A stretch of 64,000 bases of DNA from Candidatus Polarisedimenticola svalbardensis (GTDB taxonomy: Bacteria > Acidobacteriota > Polarisedimenticolia > Polarisedimenticolales > Polarisedimenticolaceae), in contig JACXWD010000003.1 in NCBI GenBank assembly GCA_014764515.1, positions 44,351-108,350 of the forward strand. The letters run 5' to 3'. Of this stretch, positions 1-7,964 are shown piece by piece (within the stretch, counting starts at the first letter, position 1; each line of letters begins with the position of its first letter). The notes under the pieces are model-generated. The model searched no databases, was not told the origin of the DNA, and saw only the letters and a list, made by a program, of their open reading frames with translations. A program made the translations under genes and the position numbers.

Positions 1-1
1 G

Positions 2-127
2 GGAACAAAGGAAGATATTTCCGACGAAGGGCCCGGTTTTTTCTTTTATCCCACGGACAGGGAAGATAATAATATCCGCATATTCGTCATTCGTTCGTCG
101 CTCAGCGGGATGGAGATCGTGGACTGA
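2..127 (+). CDS. C-terminal fragment of an unrecognised protein
   Basis: An open frame enters from the left edge and ends at TGA 125-127, encoding at least 41 residues. The tail contains FFFYPTDREDNNIRIFVIRS, a mixed hydrophobic/charged beta-type pattern. It vaguely recalls the ends of PilZ-associated or DUF6982-like proteins, but I cannot assign it. The HU gene starts 29 bases after its stop on the same strand, so both may share a transcript. Too little is present for a functional call. Confidence 0.5.
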   Translation, partial: GTKEDISDEGPGFFFYPTDREDNNIRIFVIRSSLSGMEIVD

Positions 128-156
128 GCGTCTTTTCGATGGAGAAGGAGTAGAGG

Positions 157-450
157 GTGAACAAAGCTGAACTGGTCGACAAGCTTTCGACAAGAACAGG
201 GCTTTCCAACACGGAGGCGAGGACGGTGGTCGATGCCATCTTTGATCCGGACCCGCAGATTGGCCTGATCGTGTCGGAGCTTAAAAGCGGTGGCAAGGTC
301 GCGATCAGCGGTTTCGGGACATTTGAAGCTCGCCAGAGAAAAGCTCGCCAGGGCCGCAACCCGCACACCGGCGAGCCGATCGACATCCCAGCGACCCGCG
401 CGCCGGCATTCAAAGCCGGCAAGCCGCTCAAAGAGTCTCTTAAAGGCTGA
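157..450 (+). CDS. HU/IHF-family DNA-binding protein
   Basis: A 97-residue histone-like protein that bends and compacts DNA in the nucleoid as a dimer. The helical N-terminus (NKAELVDKLSTRTGLS) is followed by the beta-arm signature of the family: GFGTFEARQRKARQGRNPHT, then PATRAPAFKAGKPLKESL. The start is GTG 157, placed six bases after the strong GGAGAAGGAG at 141-150. The residue stretch FDPDPQIGLIVSELKSGG is slightly longer than the usual helix-to-beta connection, otherwise the length is normal. I cannot tell HU from IHF subunits by eye. Confidence 0.93.
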   Translation: MNKAELVDKLSTRTGLSNTEARTVVDAIFDPDPQIGLIVSELKSGGKVAISGFGTFEARQRKARQGRNPHTGEPIDIPATRAPAFKAGKPLKESLKG

Positions 451-526
451 ATCTGGAATGATGTGCCGGACGTGACCGGAATCCCGGTTGACGTCCGGTA
501 CCGCAGTCCGGATCAGGACGGCGACA

Positions 527-2911
527 ATGATGGTCAGCAAGAAGCGTAAAGCGGCTGACCGCCGCCGCCGCAAGCCTGCACGGGGGCGCGGAAGAACCGG
601 GCGCGCGAGGCGGCTCAAGAGACTGGCTGCCGCCGCAGCCGTGATGGCGGTGGTTGCAGCGGCCGTATCGCTTTACCTTTACGTCGAGGTGACCAGCCGG
701 TTCGAGAGCCGGCTGTGGGCGCTCCCCTCCGGTATCTATTCATCCAGCCTGACACTGACGGCAGGCAGTCCGGTAGACGCCGGCTACCTGTCCCGGCGCC
801 TTGATCGCTGCGGCTATGCCCGCACCGGTGATGACCCTGACCGGCCGGGGCAGTACCGCCTGAAAGGCGGGCTGCTGGAAGTCAGCCTGCGGCCGTTCCG
901 TTCCCCGGCAGCCGAGCCTGGAATTCGCTGGAGGTCTCTGCGAATCGTGAACCGACGATTGGCGGAGATCCTGGACCGGGCCGGCGATCGCCGGGACCGG
1001 GTCATGTTCGAGCCTGAACTGCTGGCGTCTCTCCAGGGCCCGCGGCGGGAGGACCGGCAGATCCTGATGATTGAGGATGTGCCTCCGGTTTTCCTCAAGG
1101 CGATTCTCGCTGCCGAGGACTCCCGGTTCTTCAGCCACTCCGGCGTCGACTTTCGCGCCGTGGTCCGTGCCGCTCTCGCCAACGTCAGGCAAGGGAAGAT
1201 CGTTCAGGGCGGGAGCACCATTACCCAGCAGACGGTGAAGAACCTATATCTCGGGAATCAACGGACATGGTGGCGGAAGCTTCGGGAACTGCCGATGGCC
1301 CTGATCCTGGACCTGCGGTACGAGAAGGAGAGAATCCTCGAGGTCTATCTGAACCAGGTCTACCTGGGGCAGCGGGGGACCGAAGCGGTTTGCGGGTTCC
1401 AGGCTGCGGCAAGATTCTATTTCGGCAGGGACCTGGATGACCTGTCCCACTCGGAGCAGGCCGTCCTGGCAGGCTTGATCCGGAGCCCGGGGCGGTACAA
1501 CCCGTTCCGCCACCCGGAAGCGGCCCTGGCCCGCCGGGACCAGGTCCTGGACGCCATGGTGCAGCGAGGCTGGCTGACCGACGAGGAGCGCCGGCTGGCC
1601 TCCCTGGAGCCTCTCCAGCTCGCCAGTGGCGAGAAAGGGTTCGGCAAGGGGCGATACCTGGTTGATTTTGTTCGAGCCGACCTGTCCTCGTTCTACGACG
1701 ACCAGGTGCTACAGGAGGAAGGACTCAAGATATTCACCACCCTGGACACCCAGCTCCAGGAAAGAGCGGAAGAGGTCCTGAGGACCCGCCTGGCGGCTCT
1801 TGAAAGAAGCGTCCCGCTCCTGGCCAGGAATGCGTCCCGGCAACCCCTCCAGGGCGCGGTCCTGTTCAGCCGCCCTCTGACCGGTGCGGTGCTGGCCATG
1901 GTCGGCGGGAGAGACTACCAGGACACCCAGTTCAACCGCACCACCCAGAGCCGGCGCCAGCCCGGATCCTGCTTCAAGCCGTTCGTATACCTGGCCGGAT
2001 TCGAAAAGGCGATCAACGGTGGAGAAGGGTTGACTCCGGGAGCTGTTCTGGACGACGCGCCGATCACCCTGATCTCCGCAGGAAAATCATGGAGTCCGAT
2101 GAACTACGATCGGGAGTTCCGGGGACCGGTTACGGTACGGCAGGCTCTCACCGATTCGATCAATATCCCGGCGGTCCGGGCCGGCGAGGCGGCAGGATTC
2201 CCCCAGGTGATCGACCTGGCCGGCCGTTGCGGCATCAGCAGTCCGATGCAGCCCTGGCCTTCCCTGGCCCTGGGAACCCAGGAGGTCTCGGTCCTGGAAC
2301 TGGCTACCGCCTATGGCACCATCGCCAACGGCGGACTCCGCTCCGAACCAAGGATCATCGAGGAAGTCTGGAACGCCGCCGATGAACCGCTGCAGAGCCG
2401 GGAGGTGGAGCTGCACCGGGCGGTCAGTTCCCGAGCGGCCTTCCTCATGAACAAGATCCTCCAGGGTGTCCTGGATCACGGCACCGCCCGGTCCTCCCGG
2501 AAACTGGGGTACCGCGGCAACGCCGCCGGCAAGACCGGAACCACCGATGACACCCGGGATGCCTGGTTCGTCGGTTACACCCCGGACCTCCTGGGGGTAG
2601 TGTGGGTCGGCTATGACGACAACCGGCGCACCGGCCTGACAGGGGCGACCGGAGCACTGCCGATCTGGGTCGATATTGTGTCCACTGCAGGCGCCCGAAA
2701 TCGTGAGGCCGAGTTCCGACGGCCGTCAGGCATCGTGAAGCGGAGGATCGACCCTTTGTCAGGGCAGTTGGCTGTTCGGGCCTGTCCCAGGCGCCTGGAG
2801 GAGTTGTATGCCTCCGGCACCGAGCCGGATTCCGACTGTGAGCTCCACAGCCGGGAGCGCCGGGGCTGGTTCAAGGGTCTTTTCCGCAGGAAAAAGAACG
2901 CCGACGATTAG
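527..2911 (+). CDS. mrcB: Bifunctional penicillin-binding protein 1B-type (glycosyltransferase/transpeptidase)
   Basis: Polymerises lipid II into glycan strands and cross-links them in the periplasm. About 794 residues: a very basic cytoplasmic tail, one membrane segment at about 33-52, and a UB2H-like region at about 70-130 that marks the PBP1B subclass. The GT51 domain carries EDSRFFSHSG (catalytic Glu near 197), GGSTITQQ and the YLNQVYLGQ segment. The transpeptidase has the SxxK motif SCFK (Ser near 481), SIN (near 544) and KTG (near 669). I chose ATG 527, or ATG 530 directly after it, with AGGA upstream. An upstream in-frame TTG at 488 would only add a poorly coding 13-residue leader. All catalytic motifs are intact. 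Confidence 0.93.
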   Translation: MMVSKKRKAADRRRRKPARGRGRTGRARRLKRLAAAAAVMAVVAAAVSLYLYVEVTSRFESRLWALPSGIYSSSLTLTAGSPVDAGYLSRRLDRCGYARTGDDPDRPGQYRLKGGLLEVSLRPFRSPAAEPGIRWRSLRIVNRRLAEILDRAGDRRDRVMFEPELLASLQGPRREDRQILMIEDVPPVFLKAILAAEDSRFFSHSGVDFRAVVRAALANVRQGKIVQGGSTITQQTVKNLYLGNQRTWWRKLRELPMALILDLRYEKERILEVYLNQVYLGQRGTEAVCGFQAAARFYFGRDLDDLSHSEQAVLAGLIRSPGRYNPFRHPEAALARRDQVLDAMVQRGWLTDEERRLASLEPLQLASGEKGFGKGRYLVDFVRADLSSFYDDQVLQEEGLKIFTTLDTQLQERAEEVLRTRLAALERSVPLLARNASRQPLQGAVLFSRPLTGAVLAMVGGRDYQDTQFNRTTQSRRQPGSCFKPFVYLAGFEKAINGGEGLTPGAVLDDAPITLISAGKSWSPMNYDREFRGPVTVRQALTDSINIPAVRAGEAAGFPQVIDLAGRCGISSPMQPWPSLALGTQEVSVLELATAYGTIANGGLRSEPRIIEEVWNAADEPLQSREVELHRAVSSRAAFLMNKILQGVLDHGTARSSRKLGYRGNAAGKTGTTDDTRDAWFVGYTPDLLGVVWVGYDDNRRTGLTGATGALPIWVDIVSTAGARNREAEFRRPSGIVKRRIDPLSGQLAVRACPRRLEELYASGTEPDSDCELHSRERRGWFKGLFRRKKNADD

Positions 2912-2932
2912 ACGGCCGCCTGCGCCACCCCG

Positions 2933-2938
2933 TATAGT
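2933..2938 (+). promoter_or_regulatory. Putative -10 element of the pseudopilin gene
   Basis: TATAGT lies five bases before the ATG at 2944 and there is no Shine-Dalgarno sequence in between, so the transcript would start at or next to the start codon. A weak -35 (TTAGAC at 2908-2913) has a long 19-base spacer. The assignment rests on the -10 match and the absent ribosome site. Confidence 0.35.
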
Positions 2939-2943
2939 TCTTC

Positions 2944-3441
2944 ATGATGAGCAAGGAACCCGGCGCCTCGCCCCGGACGAGGGGGAGGGGACTGACATAT
3001 CTGGAGCTTCTGGTCGCCCTGGCGGTGATCCTCGTGCTGGCCACGGCGATCATCCCCCTGAGCCGCTGGAACGAGAAGCGCCGCCGGGAGGTCTGGTTGA
3101 AGTCCAGCCTGGTGACCATGCGCGGCGCCATCGACCTGTACCACGACTACGCCAGTCAGGGACTGATCATCCAGGAAGACGTGGAGCAGATGTTCTACCC
3201 CCCTTCCCTGGAGGATCTGGTGGAAGGTATCGATGTCGGGGACCCCACATCCCCGGAGACCACCCATGTCCAGTTCCTCCGGGAGATACCGGAGGACCCG
3301 TTCACCGGAGAGGCGGAGTGGGGCATGCGATCGTACCAGGACGATTGGGACAGCGATTCATGGGGCAGGGAAAACCTGTACGACGTGTACAGCCTGTCTA
3401 CCATGGAAGCGCTGGACGGTACGTATTACAAAGACTGGTGA
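2944..3441 (+). CDS. Type IV pilin/type II secretion-like pseudopilin (GspG-like)
   Basis: A 165-residue protein with a class III prepilin signal: basic leader, RGRG, then cleavage before LTYLELLVALAVILVLATAI. This has Glu at mature position 5 and a hydrophobic helix that anchors or assembles the subunit. The rest is soluble and acidic, with PPSLEDLVEGI and REIPEDPFTGEAEWGMRSYQ, which match the GspG C-terminal pattern of a 'DLV ... P.DPF/WG' segment. No peptidase, assembly ATPase or secretin is adjacent, so its machine lies elsewhere. It stands alone between PBP1B and a zinc-finger gene. Two adjacent ATGs are possible starts (2944 and 2947). Confidence 0.8.
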   Translation: MMSKEPGASPRTRGRGLTYLELLVALAVILVLATAIIPLSRWNEKRRREVWLKSSLVTMRGAIDLYHDYASQGLIIQEDVEQMFYPPSLEDLVEGIDVGDPTSPETTHVQFLREIPEDPFTGEAEWGMRSYQDDWDSDSWGRENLYDVYSLSTMEALDGTYYKDW

Positions 3442-3502
3442 CCTTCGATCCGATCAGGATTTAACTAGACTAATTGGCACTTGATTCCCCCTCCCAAACA
3501 GC

Positions 3503-3531
3503 TTTACACATTTGTTCGTTGGATCTATGAT
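3503..3531 (+). promoter_or_regulatory. Sigma-70-type promoter
   Basis: TTTACA at 3503-3508 and TATGAT at 3526-3531 are separated by exactly 17 bases, the best canonical promoter in the window. The predicted transcript start is near 3538, about 45 bases before the ATG of the zinc-finger protein at 3584. Confidence 0.7.
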
Positions 3532-3583
3532 TCCTGTGTCAGAGCGTCCGGCACAGGTCGCCGCTCAACGGGAGATGCAAGCT

Positions 3584-3946
3584 ATGGCAACACGGAAGCA
3601 GGTGGCAAAGGGCGGAGCCAGGAAGGTCAACGCGGCGGCGCAAGGATTCGTCGATTCGGTGGCCCGGTCCGTGGCCGACAAGGTCAAGGAAGATCTGCCG
3701 ACCCGGGAAGAATTCCGTGAACTGAAGAAGGCGGTTCGGGAACTGCAGCGCAAGCTCCGATCCGGTAGCGGCTCCGGAACTCGCAAGGCCGGCCGCCCCC
3801 GATCCAACCGCAAATGCGAGGTTGCCGGCTGCAACCTTTCCCACGTGGCACAGGGTTTCTGCTCCAGGCATTACCAGGCCCGGCGCAGGGAAGAGATGGC
3901 CGCAGCGGCCAGCAAGCCGGCAAGGAAGAAAGCCAGGAAACGCTAG
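3584..3946 (+). CDS. Small basic protein with a helical N-terminus, GRPR motif and a Cys4/His-type zinc-finger
   Basis: About 120 residues, starting at ATG 3584 behind GGGAG. The N-terminal half is a charged amphipathic helix (SVARSVADKVKEDLPTREEF and KKAVRELQRKL), likely a coiled coil. A GS-rich linker leads to KAGRPRSNRK, which contains a GRPR core like an AT-hook. Then comes CEVAGCNLSHVAQGFCSRHY, a C-x4-C-x9-C-x2-H metal site. The C-terminus is a Lys/Arg-rich tail (KPARKKARKR). I infer a DNA- or RNA-binding architectural factor; I do not recognise a named family. It has its own strong promoter and terminator, so it is monocistronic and probably abundant. Confidence 0.75.
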   Translation: MATRKQVAKGGARKVNAAAQGFVDSVARSVADKVKEDLPTREEFRELKKAVRELQRKLRSGSGSGTRKAGRPRSNRKCEVAGCNLSHVAQGFCSRHYQARRREEMAAAASKPARKKARKR

Positions 3947-3957
3947 CCTGAAAATAC

Positions 3958-3990
3958 GAAGGCCTGGTGGTGTCACCGGGCCTTCTCTTC
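3958..3990 (+). terminator. Rho-independent-type terminator after the zinc-finger gene
   Basis: GAAGGCCTGGT pairs with ACCGGGCCTTC (one G-U wobble) around the loop GGTGTC, making an 11-bp stem at 3958-3985 followed by TCTTC. The T-rich GTTTTATT occurs slightly later. It lies 11 bases after the stop of the zinc-finger gene. Confidence 0.65.
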
Positions 3991-4008
3991 AAGTCGCTTG
4001 TTTTATTG

Positions 4009-4095
4009 TGGTGCCGAAGGCGAGACTCGAACTCGCACGGGATTGCTCCCGCCGCCCCCTCAAGACGGTGCGTCTACCAATTCCGCCACTTCGGC
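4009..4095 (-). tRNA. tRNA-Leu(GAG)
   Basis: On the minus strand a class II tRNA can be folded. The 7-bp acceptor is GCCGAAG/CTTCGGC, the D-arm contains GGTAGACGC, and the anticodon stem CCGTC/GGCGG holds loop TTGAGGG with anticodon GAG (plus-strand 4059-4061). It also has a long variable arm and the T-arm GTTCGAGTC. CCA is encoded at the 3' end (4009-4011). The long variable arm and GAG anticodon fit leucine (CUC/CUU codons). Confidence 0.93.
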
Positions 4096-4129
4096 ACGAT
4101 CGGATTCGAAACAGAATTATAGTCGGGAA

Positions 4130-4486
4130 TCACTCGCCGTCGCCCTCGTTCTCAACAGGTTCCTGAGGGATGACAGGAAGGGATACTTCCCCTGCAGGTT
4201 CTTCCTGAACAGCCGGTGCCGCCGTGGAGTCCAGGGCCGAGCCGCTGCCGCCGTCACTGCCGGACAGGATCGACAGCGTCAACGAGGTCACCATGAACAG
4301 GACCGCGGACCCGGTGGTGATCTTCGAAAACGCGGTAGCCGCCCCCCGGGCTCCGAACGCGGTCTGACTGCCGCCGCCGCCGAAGGCGCCGGCAAGATCG
4401 GCACGCTTGCCGGTCTGGAGCAGGACCACCAGGATCAGGATCGTCGAGACGATGATATGGAGAACGATTACCAATACTTCAAGCAT
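4130..4486 (-). CDS. secG: Preprotein translocase subunit SecG
   Basis: Auxiliary membrane subunit of SecYEG that assists SecA-driven export; secA lies at 57.8 kb in this window. 118 residues with two membrane helices (LVIVLHIIVSTILILVVLLQ and SAVLFMVTSLTLSILSG). Between them is the conserved cytosolic stretch with GGGGSQTAFGARG. The C-terminal tail is acidic and low in complexity. The start is ATG 4486, preceded by GAGGA; an upstream in-frame Met would have no ribosome site. It follows tpiA with an 81-base gap, the common pgk-tpiA-secG order. Confidence 0.95.
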   Translation of the reverse strand: MLEVLVIVLHIIVSTILILVVLLQTGKRADLAGAFGGGGSQTAFGARGAATAFSKITTGSAVLFMVTSLTLSILSGSDGGSGSALDSTAAPAVQEEPAGEVSLPVIPQEPVENEGDGE

Positions 4487-4567
4487 GGGATTCCTCGAAA
4501 TTGTTGCCGTAAAACCGCGGAAATATAGCATACGGCTCGGCGGTATCCAAATCCGTCCCGATGTTCC

Positions 4568-5341
4568 TCAGGCCGTAGCCGACAGAATGATAGTCAAAAA
4601 GCCGGCCGGGTCCAGGGCAGCGCCTCCCACCAGACCACCGTCTACGTCGGGAAGGGCCAGAATACCGGCCGAATTCTTTGGATTCATCGATCCGCCGTAC
4701 AGGATCCGGGTTGCGTCCGCAGTGGCCTGACCGGCGATGGCCGCCACTTCATCCCGTATGAATCGGTGGACCTCCTGGATTTCCGGCGTTGTCGGCGTCC
4801 GGCCGGTTCCGATGGCCCAGACCGGCTCGTAGGCCAGCACCAGATCTCCATCAGACGGCGGCCCGCCAGCTTCCAGGCCGGCGCGGACCTGCCTGCCCAC
4901 GACTTCAAGAGTCGCACCTGTGTCGCGCTCGGTCTCCTGTTCTCCCACACACAGTACCGGTATGAGCTTGTGCCGGTAGGCCGCGGCTACCTTGCGGCCG
5001 ACCATGTCGTCGGTCTCGCCGAAAATAGCCCTGCGTTCCGAGTGGCCCAGGATCACCAGCCGTACGCCTGCCTCCGCCAGCATCGGAGGTGCGATCTCTC
5101 CAGTCAGGGCGCCATGGTCTTCCCAGTGCATGTTCTGGGCGCCGGGAAGGATCGCCCGGGTTGCGGCCAGCCGCCGGCATACCGGGCCGATGGCGATGAA
5201 GGTCGGCGCCACGGCGATGTCTGCCTGCGGCTCTGGCGGGAGGATCGCAAGTAGTTCATCGACAAGTTTCTCCGCTTCCGCCGGCCCCAGGTTCATCTTC
5301 CAGTTGCCCATGATCAGTGGACGGCGCCGTGGTGTGGCCAT
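4568..5341 (-). CDS. tpiA: Triosephosphate isomerase
   Basis: Interconverts dihydroxyacetone phosphate and glyceraldehyde-3-phosphate in the cytoplasm. 257 residues, normal length. The active-site motifs are all present: GNWKMN (Lys15), GHSERR (electrophilic His), YEPVWAIGTG (catalytic Glu, loop 6) and the phosphate-binding YGGSMN plus GLVGGAALD. Its ATG overlaps the pgk stop codon by one base (TGATG), so the two are translationally coupled. Confidence 0.97.
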   Translation of the reverse strand: MATPRRRPLIMGNWKMNLGPAEAEKLVDELLAILPPEPQADIAVAPTFIAIGPVCRRLAATRAILPGAQNMHWEDHGALTGEIAPPMLAEAGVRLVILGHSERRAIFGETDDMVGRKVAAAYRHKLIPVLCVGEQETERDTGATLEVVGRQVRAGLEAGGPPSDGDLVLAYEPVWAIGTGRTPTTPEIQEVHRFIRDEVAAIAGQATADATRILYGGSMNPKNSAGILALPDVDGGLVGGAALDPAGFLTIILSATA

Positions 5342-6522
5342 CAGGCGTCACCCAGAGCATCAACGCCGGGGAGCGGCAGCCCGGACAGGAACTCCAGGGA
5401 TGCGCCGCCTCCGGTGGAAACATGAGACATCCGGTCTGCCAGGCCGAACTTCCGTACCGCCGAGGCGGTGTCGCCGCCGCCGACGACGGATACGGCGTTG
5501 CTGCCGGCCAGGGCTTCTCCGATTTTGCGGGTGCCGTTTGCGAACTGGTCCAGTTCGAACCTGCCCAGTGGCCCGTTCCAGAGCACCGTCCTGGCGCTCT
5601 TGAGGACAGGTGCGAACAGTTCTACCGACTTCGGGCCGATATCGACTCCTGCCTCAATCCCGGTGATGTCTACATTGTCGGTGGTGCGGTAGGTGTCGTC
5701 GTCGCCCAGGGTGACCACATGATCCACAGGGAGCATGAAACGTTTGCCCGCCTCAGCCGCCTGTTGCATGAGAGCTTTGGCCAGGGAGAGCTTGTCGCCC
5801 TCGATCAATGATTTGCCTACCGGGTGAACCATGGACTTCAGGAACGTGTAGGCCATCGCTCCTCCGACGATAAAGGTGTCCACCACCGGCATGAGGTTTT
5901 CGATCAGCGTGATTTTGTCCGATACCTTCGCCCCGCCGAGAATGGCGACGAACGGGGATTCAGGCGAGCCTGTCAGCTTGCCCAGTTCCTCCAGTTCCCT
6001 GTGCATCAGGAACCCGGCTGCGGCAGGTTTCAGTATTCCCGGGACACCGGCGGTGGAGGCATGGGCGCGATGGGCTGTGCCGAACGCGTCATTGACGTAA
6101 ATATCGGCCAGCGCTGCCAGCTCCGCTGCGAATTCTTCATTGTTGGCTTCTTCCCCGGGATGGAACCGCAGGTTCTCCAGGAGGGCGAAACCGCCGTCCG
6201 ACAGGCTGTCCGCCGCCGCTTTGGCCGGCTCGCCGATGCAATCTTCCGCGAACGTTACCGGTCTTCCCAGCTTTTCCTCCAGTCGGCGGGCCACCGGCGC
6301 AAGGGACAGTTCCGGCTTGGCCTTGCCTCGAGGCCGGCCGAGATGGGACGCCAGGATGGTGCGTGCGCCCTGCTCCGCGAGATAATGGAGGGTCGGCAGT
6401 GCGGCATTGATGCGGTTGTCGTCTGCAACTTCACCGCCATCCAGGGGGACGTTGAAATCCACCCTGCAGAATACCTTCCTGCCTTTGAGATCGAGATCGC
6501 GGACGCTCAATTTCTTCGACAT
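5341..6522 (-). CDS. pgk: Phosphoglycerate kinase
   Basis: Transfers phosphate from 1,3-bisphosphoglycerate to ADP in glycolysis. 393 residues, full length. The N-domain has the substrate motif RVDFNVPLDGG and HLGRPRGK. The hinge region carries VNDAFGTAHRAHAST, and the nucleotide site has GGAKVSDKI and VGGGDTASAV. A glyceraldehyde-3-phosphate dehydrogenase gene, the usual upstream partner, is absent; a HEAT-repeat gene takes that position 16 bases upstream. GAAAGGACC before the ATG acts as ribosome site. Confidence 0.97.
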   Translation of the reverse strand: MSKKLSVRDLDLKGRKVFCRVDFNVPLDGGEVADDNRINAALPTLHYLAEQGARTILASHLGRPRGKAKPELSLAPVARRLEEKLGRPVTFAEDCIGEPAKAAADSLSDGGFALLENLRFHPGEEANNEEFAAELAALADIYVNDAFGTAHRAHASTAGVPGILKPAAAGFLMHRELEELGKLTGSPESPFVAILGGAKVSDKITLIENLMPVVDTFIVGGAMAYTFLKSMVHPVGKSLIEGDKLSLAKALMQQAAEAGKRFMLPVDHVVTLGDDDTYRTTDNVDITGIEAGVDIGPKSVELFAPVLKSARTVLWNGPLGRFELDQFANGTRKIGEALAGSNAVSVVGGGDTASAVRKFGLADRMSHVSTGGGASLEFLSGLPLPGVDALGDA

Positions 6523-6538
6523 CGCTCGGTCCTTTCGC

Positions 6539-7837
6539 TCACGCCTGCAGGTTCTTCCTGCCGAGGATGGTGTCCAGGTTCTTTCGATGGGCCGGACTCA
6601 GCCCACGTATCAATGCGTTGCTCTGCCGGATCTTCTCCCGCTTCATGATGGTTCTCACGGCGGATGCGATCCGTTGCCGGATATAGGCATCCTCCCGTCC
6701 GTATATCCTGATCAAATCCAGTAGCTCGTCTTTCTGGCCGATCAGCTCCAGAGCGGCCAGAAGTTCCGGCTCGACACGATAGCCCTTTCTGCGAAGATCG
6801 TCCCGCAGCTCGCGGATCGCGACCCGGCTGCCGATGCGGGCCAGCTCCAGGTGTGCCTTGGCCCGGGCGCGCTGGAGATGGTCCGGGCCATCACCGTCCG
6901 CTTCCGGGGAGCTCACCTCGAGAAAGTCCTTGAGGCGATAGGTCAGCGCGTTCACGTTCAGGGCGCCGATCACTTCCACCAGGGTCTGGAGCGGCAGCGG
7001 TTCGACGACCCACTCCAGCGCCTCGGCCACGGGACGCCCCCGCCGGGGCCCCAGCGCCTTCAGCGCCATCCCGATCCGGGTGCAGAATTCCGGGTCGGCC
7101 GCCCGCCGTCTCATCTCCTCGATCATCGGGTTGATGGAGTCGATACTCCTCCGTGACAACTGGTGCAGAGCCTCGTTCCAGGTTTCGTAGTTCGGGGCGG
7201 CCAGGTCACTCAGCAGGTCATCCAGAGTCGGTTCCCGTCGCTCATCCACGTTGCCGCCGTTCTGCAGCCGCTCCGCCAGCGCCGCCACTTTCCGTGAGCG
7301 GTCCTGCATCAGGCGTTTCAGGATCCCGCGGCGTTTGGCAGTCTTGAGGCGGGGGAGGATGGCGCATGCCGCCAGCCTCAGCCTGGCATTCTCGTCGTTG
7401 TCCAGGACCAGCCCCAGAACATCACGCAGGGCGTCGTCCTGGCCTGCGTCATACAGTTCGATGAGTGCCTGGACCGCGGCGATCCGGACCACTACATCCG
7501 ATTCGCTCCGCAAAAACCGCTGCAGGGATGCCACGGTTTCCGCCGTGGGAAACCGGGCCAGTCCGTGAGCCGCCTTCTCGCGGATCGCCAGTGATTCGTC
7601 TCTCAGGAGGGTGGCCAGGGGCCCGCGTCCCCGGGGATCCTTGATCAGCGCCAGGAGCTGGATGGCGTGGCCCCGGATCTGGTTGTCGTCTCCGCCGAGG
7701 GATTCGATCAGGCGTTCTACAGCCCGGGCGCCGATGACCGACAGCCTGGCTTTGGAGGAATCGACCTCAACCTGCCTGGGGCTCCCAAGCCGCTGGATCA
7801 ACTCCTGGATCTCGTTCGCACGTTTCCTGCGTGTCAT
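6539..7837 (-). CDS. HEAT-repeat protein of unknown function
   Basis: About 432 residues made almost entirely of alpha-helical HEAT/PBS-lyase-like repeats. They are recognisable as IRGHAIQLLALIKDPRGRGP, IREKAAHGLARFPTAETVAS, VRIAAVQALIELYDAGQDDA and RLRLAACAILPRL. No signal peptide or catalytic motif is visible, so a cytoplasmic scaffold or protein-binding role is likely. ATG 7837 (MTRRKRANE) is preferred because the longer in-frame extension would overlap the divergent lipoprotein promoter and codes for a low-quality sequence. It probably leads the pgk-tpiA-secG transcript. Confidence 0.8.
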   Translation of the reverse strand: MTRRKRANEIQELIQRLGSPRQVEVDSSKARLSVIGARAVERLIESLGGDDNQIRGHAIQLLALIKDPRGRGPLATLLRDESLAIREKAAHGLARFPTAETVASLQRFLRSESDVVVRIAAVQALIELYDAGQDDALRDVLGLVLDNDENARLRLAACAILPRLKTAKRRGILKRLMQDRSRKVAALAERLQNGGNVDERREPTLDDLLSDLAAPNYETWNEALHQLSRRSIDSINPMIEEMRRRAADPEFCTRIGMALKALGPRRGRPVAEALEWVVEPLPLQTLVEVIGALNVNALTYRLKDFLEVSSPEADGDGPDHLQRARAKAHLELARIGSRVAIRELRDDLRRKGYRVEPELLAALELIGQKDELLDLIRIYGREDAYIRQRIASAVRTIMKREKIRQSNALIRGLSPAHRKNLDTILGRKNLQA

Positions 7838-7964
7838 AATGTATGAGGTGGACCCAGGCCCCCGGCTCGGACCGACCGCGGCAGCGGCGAGTTTGCCGGC
7901 GCGACGGGGCGACCTCAACACGGAAGCGTGTGGGATTATCAATCGACGGGAGAAGCAAGTCAAC

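Noticed and set aside
3822-4166. Open frame crossing the terminator and tRNA-Leu
   Set aside because: It reads through structural RNA and the zinc-finger gene in another frame; no independent coding evidence.
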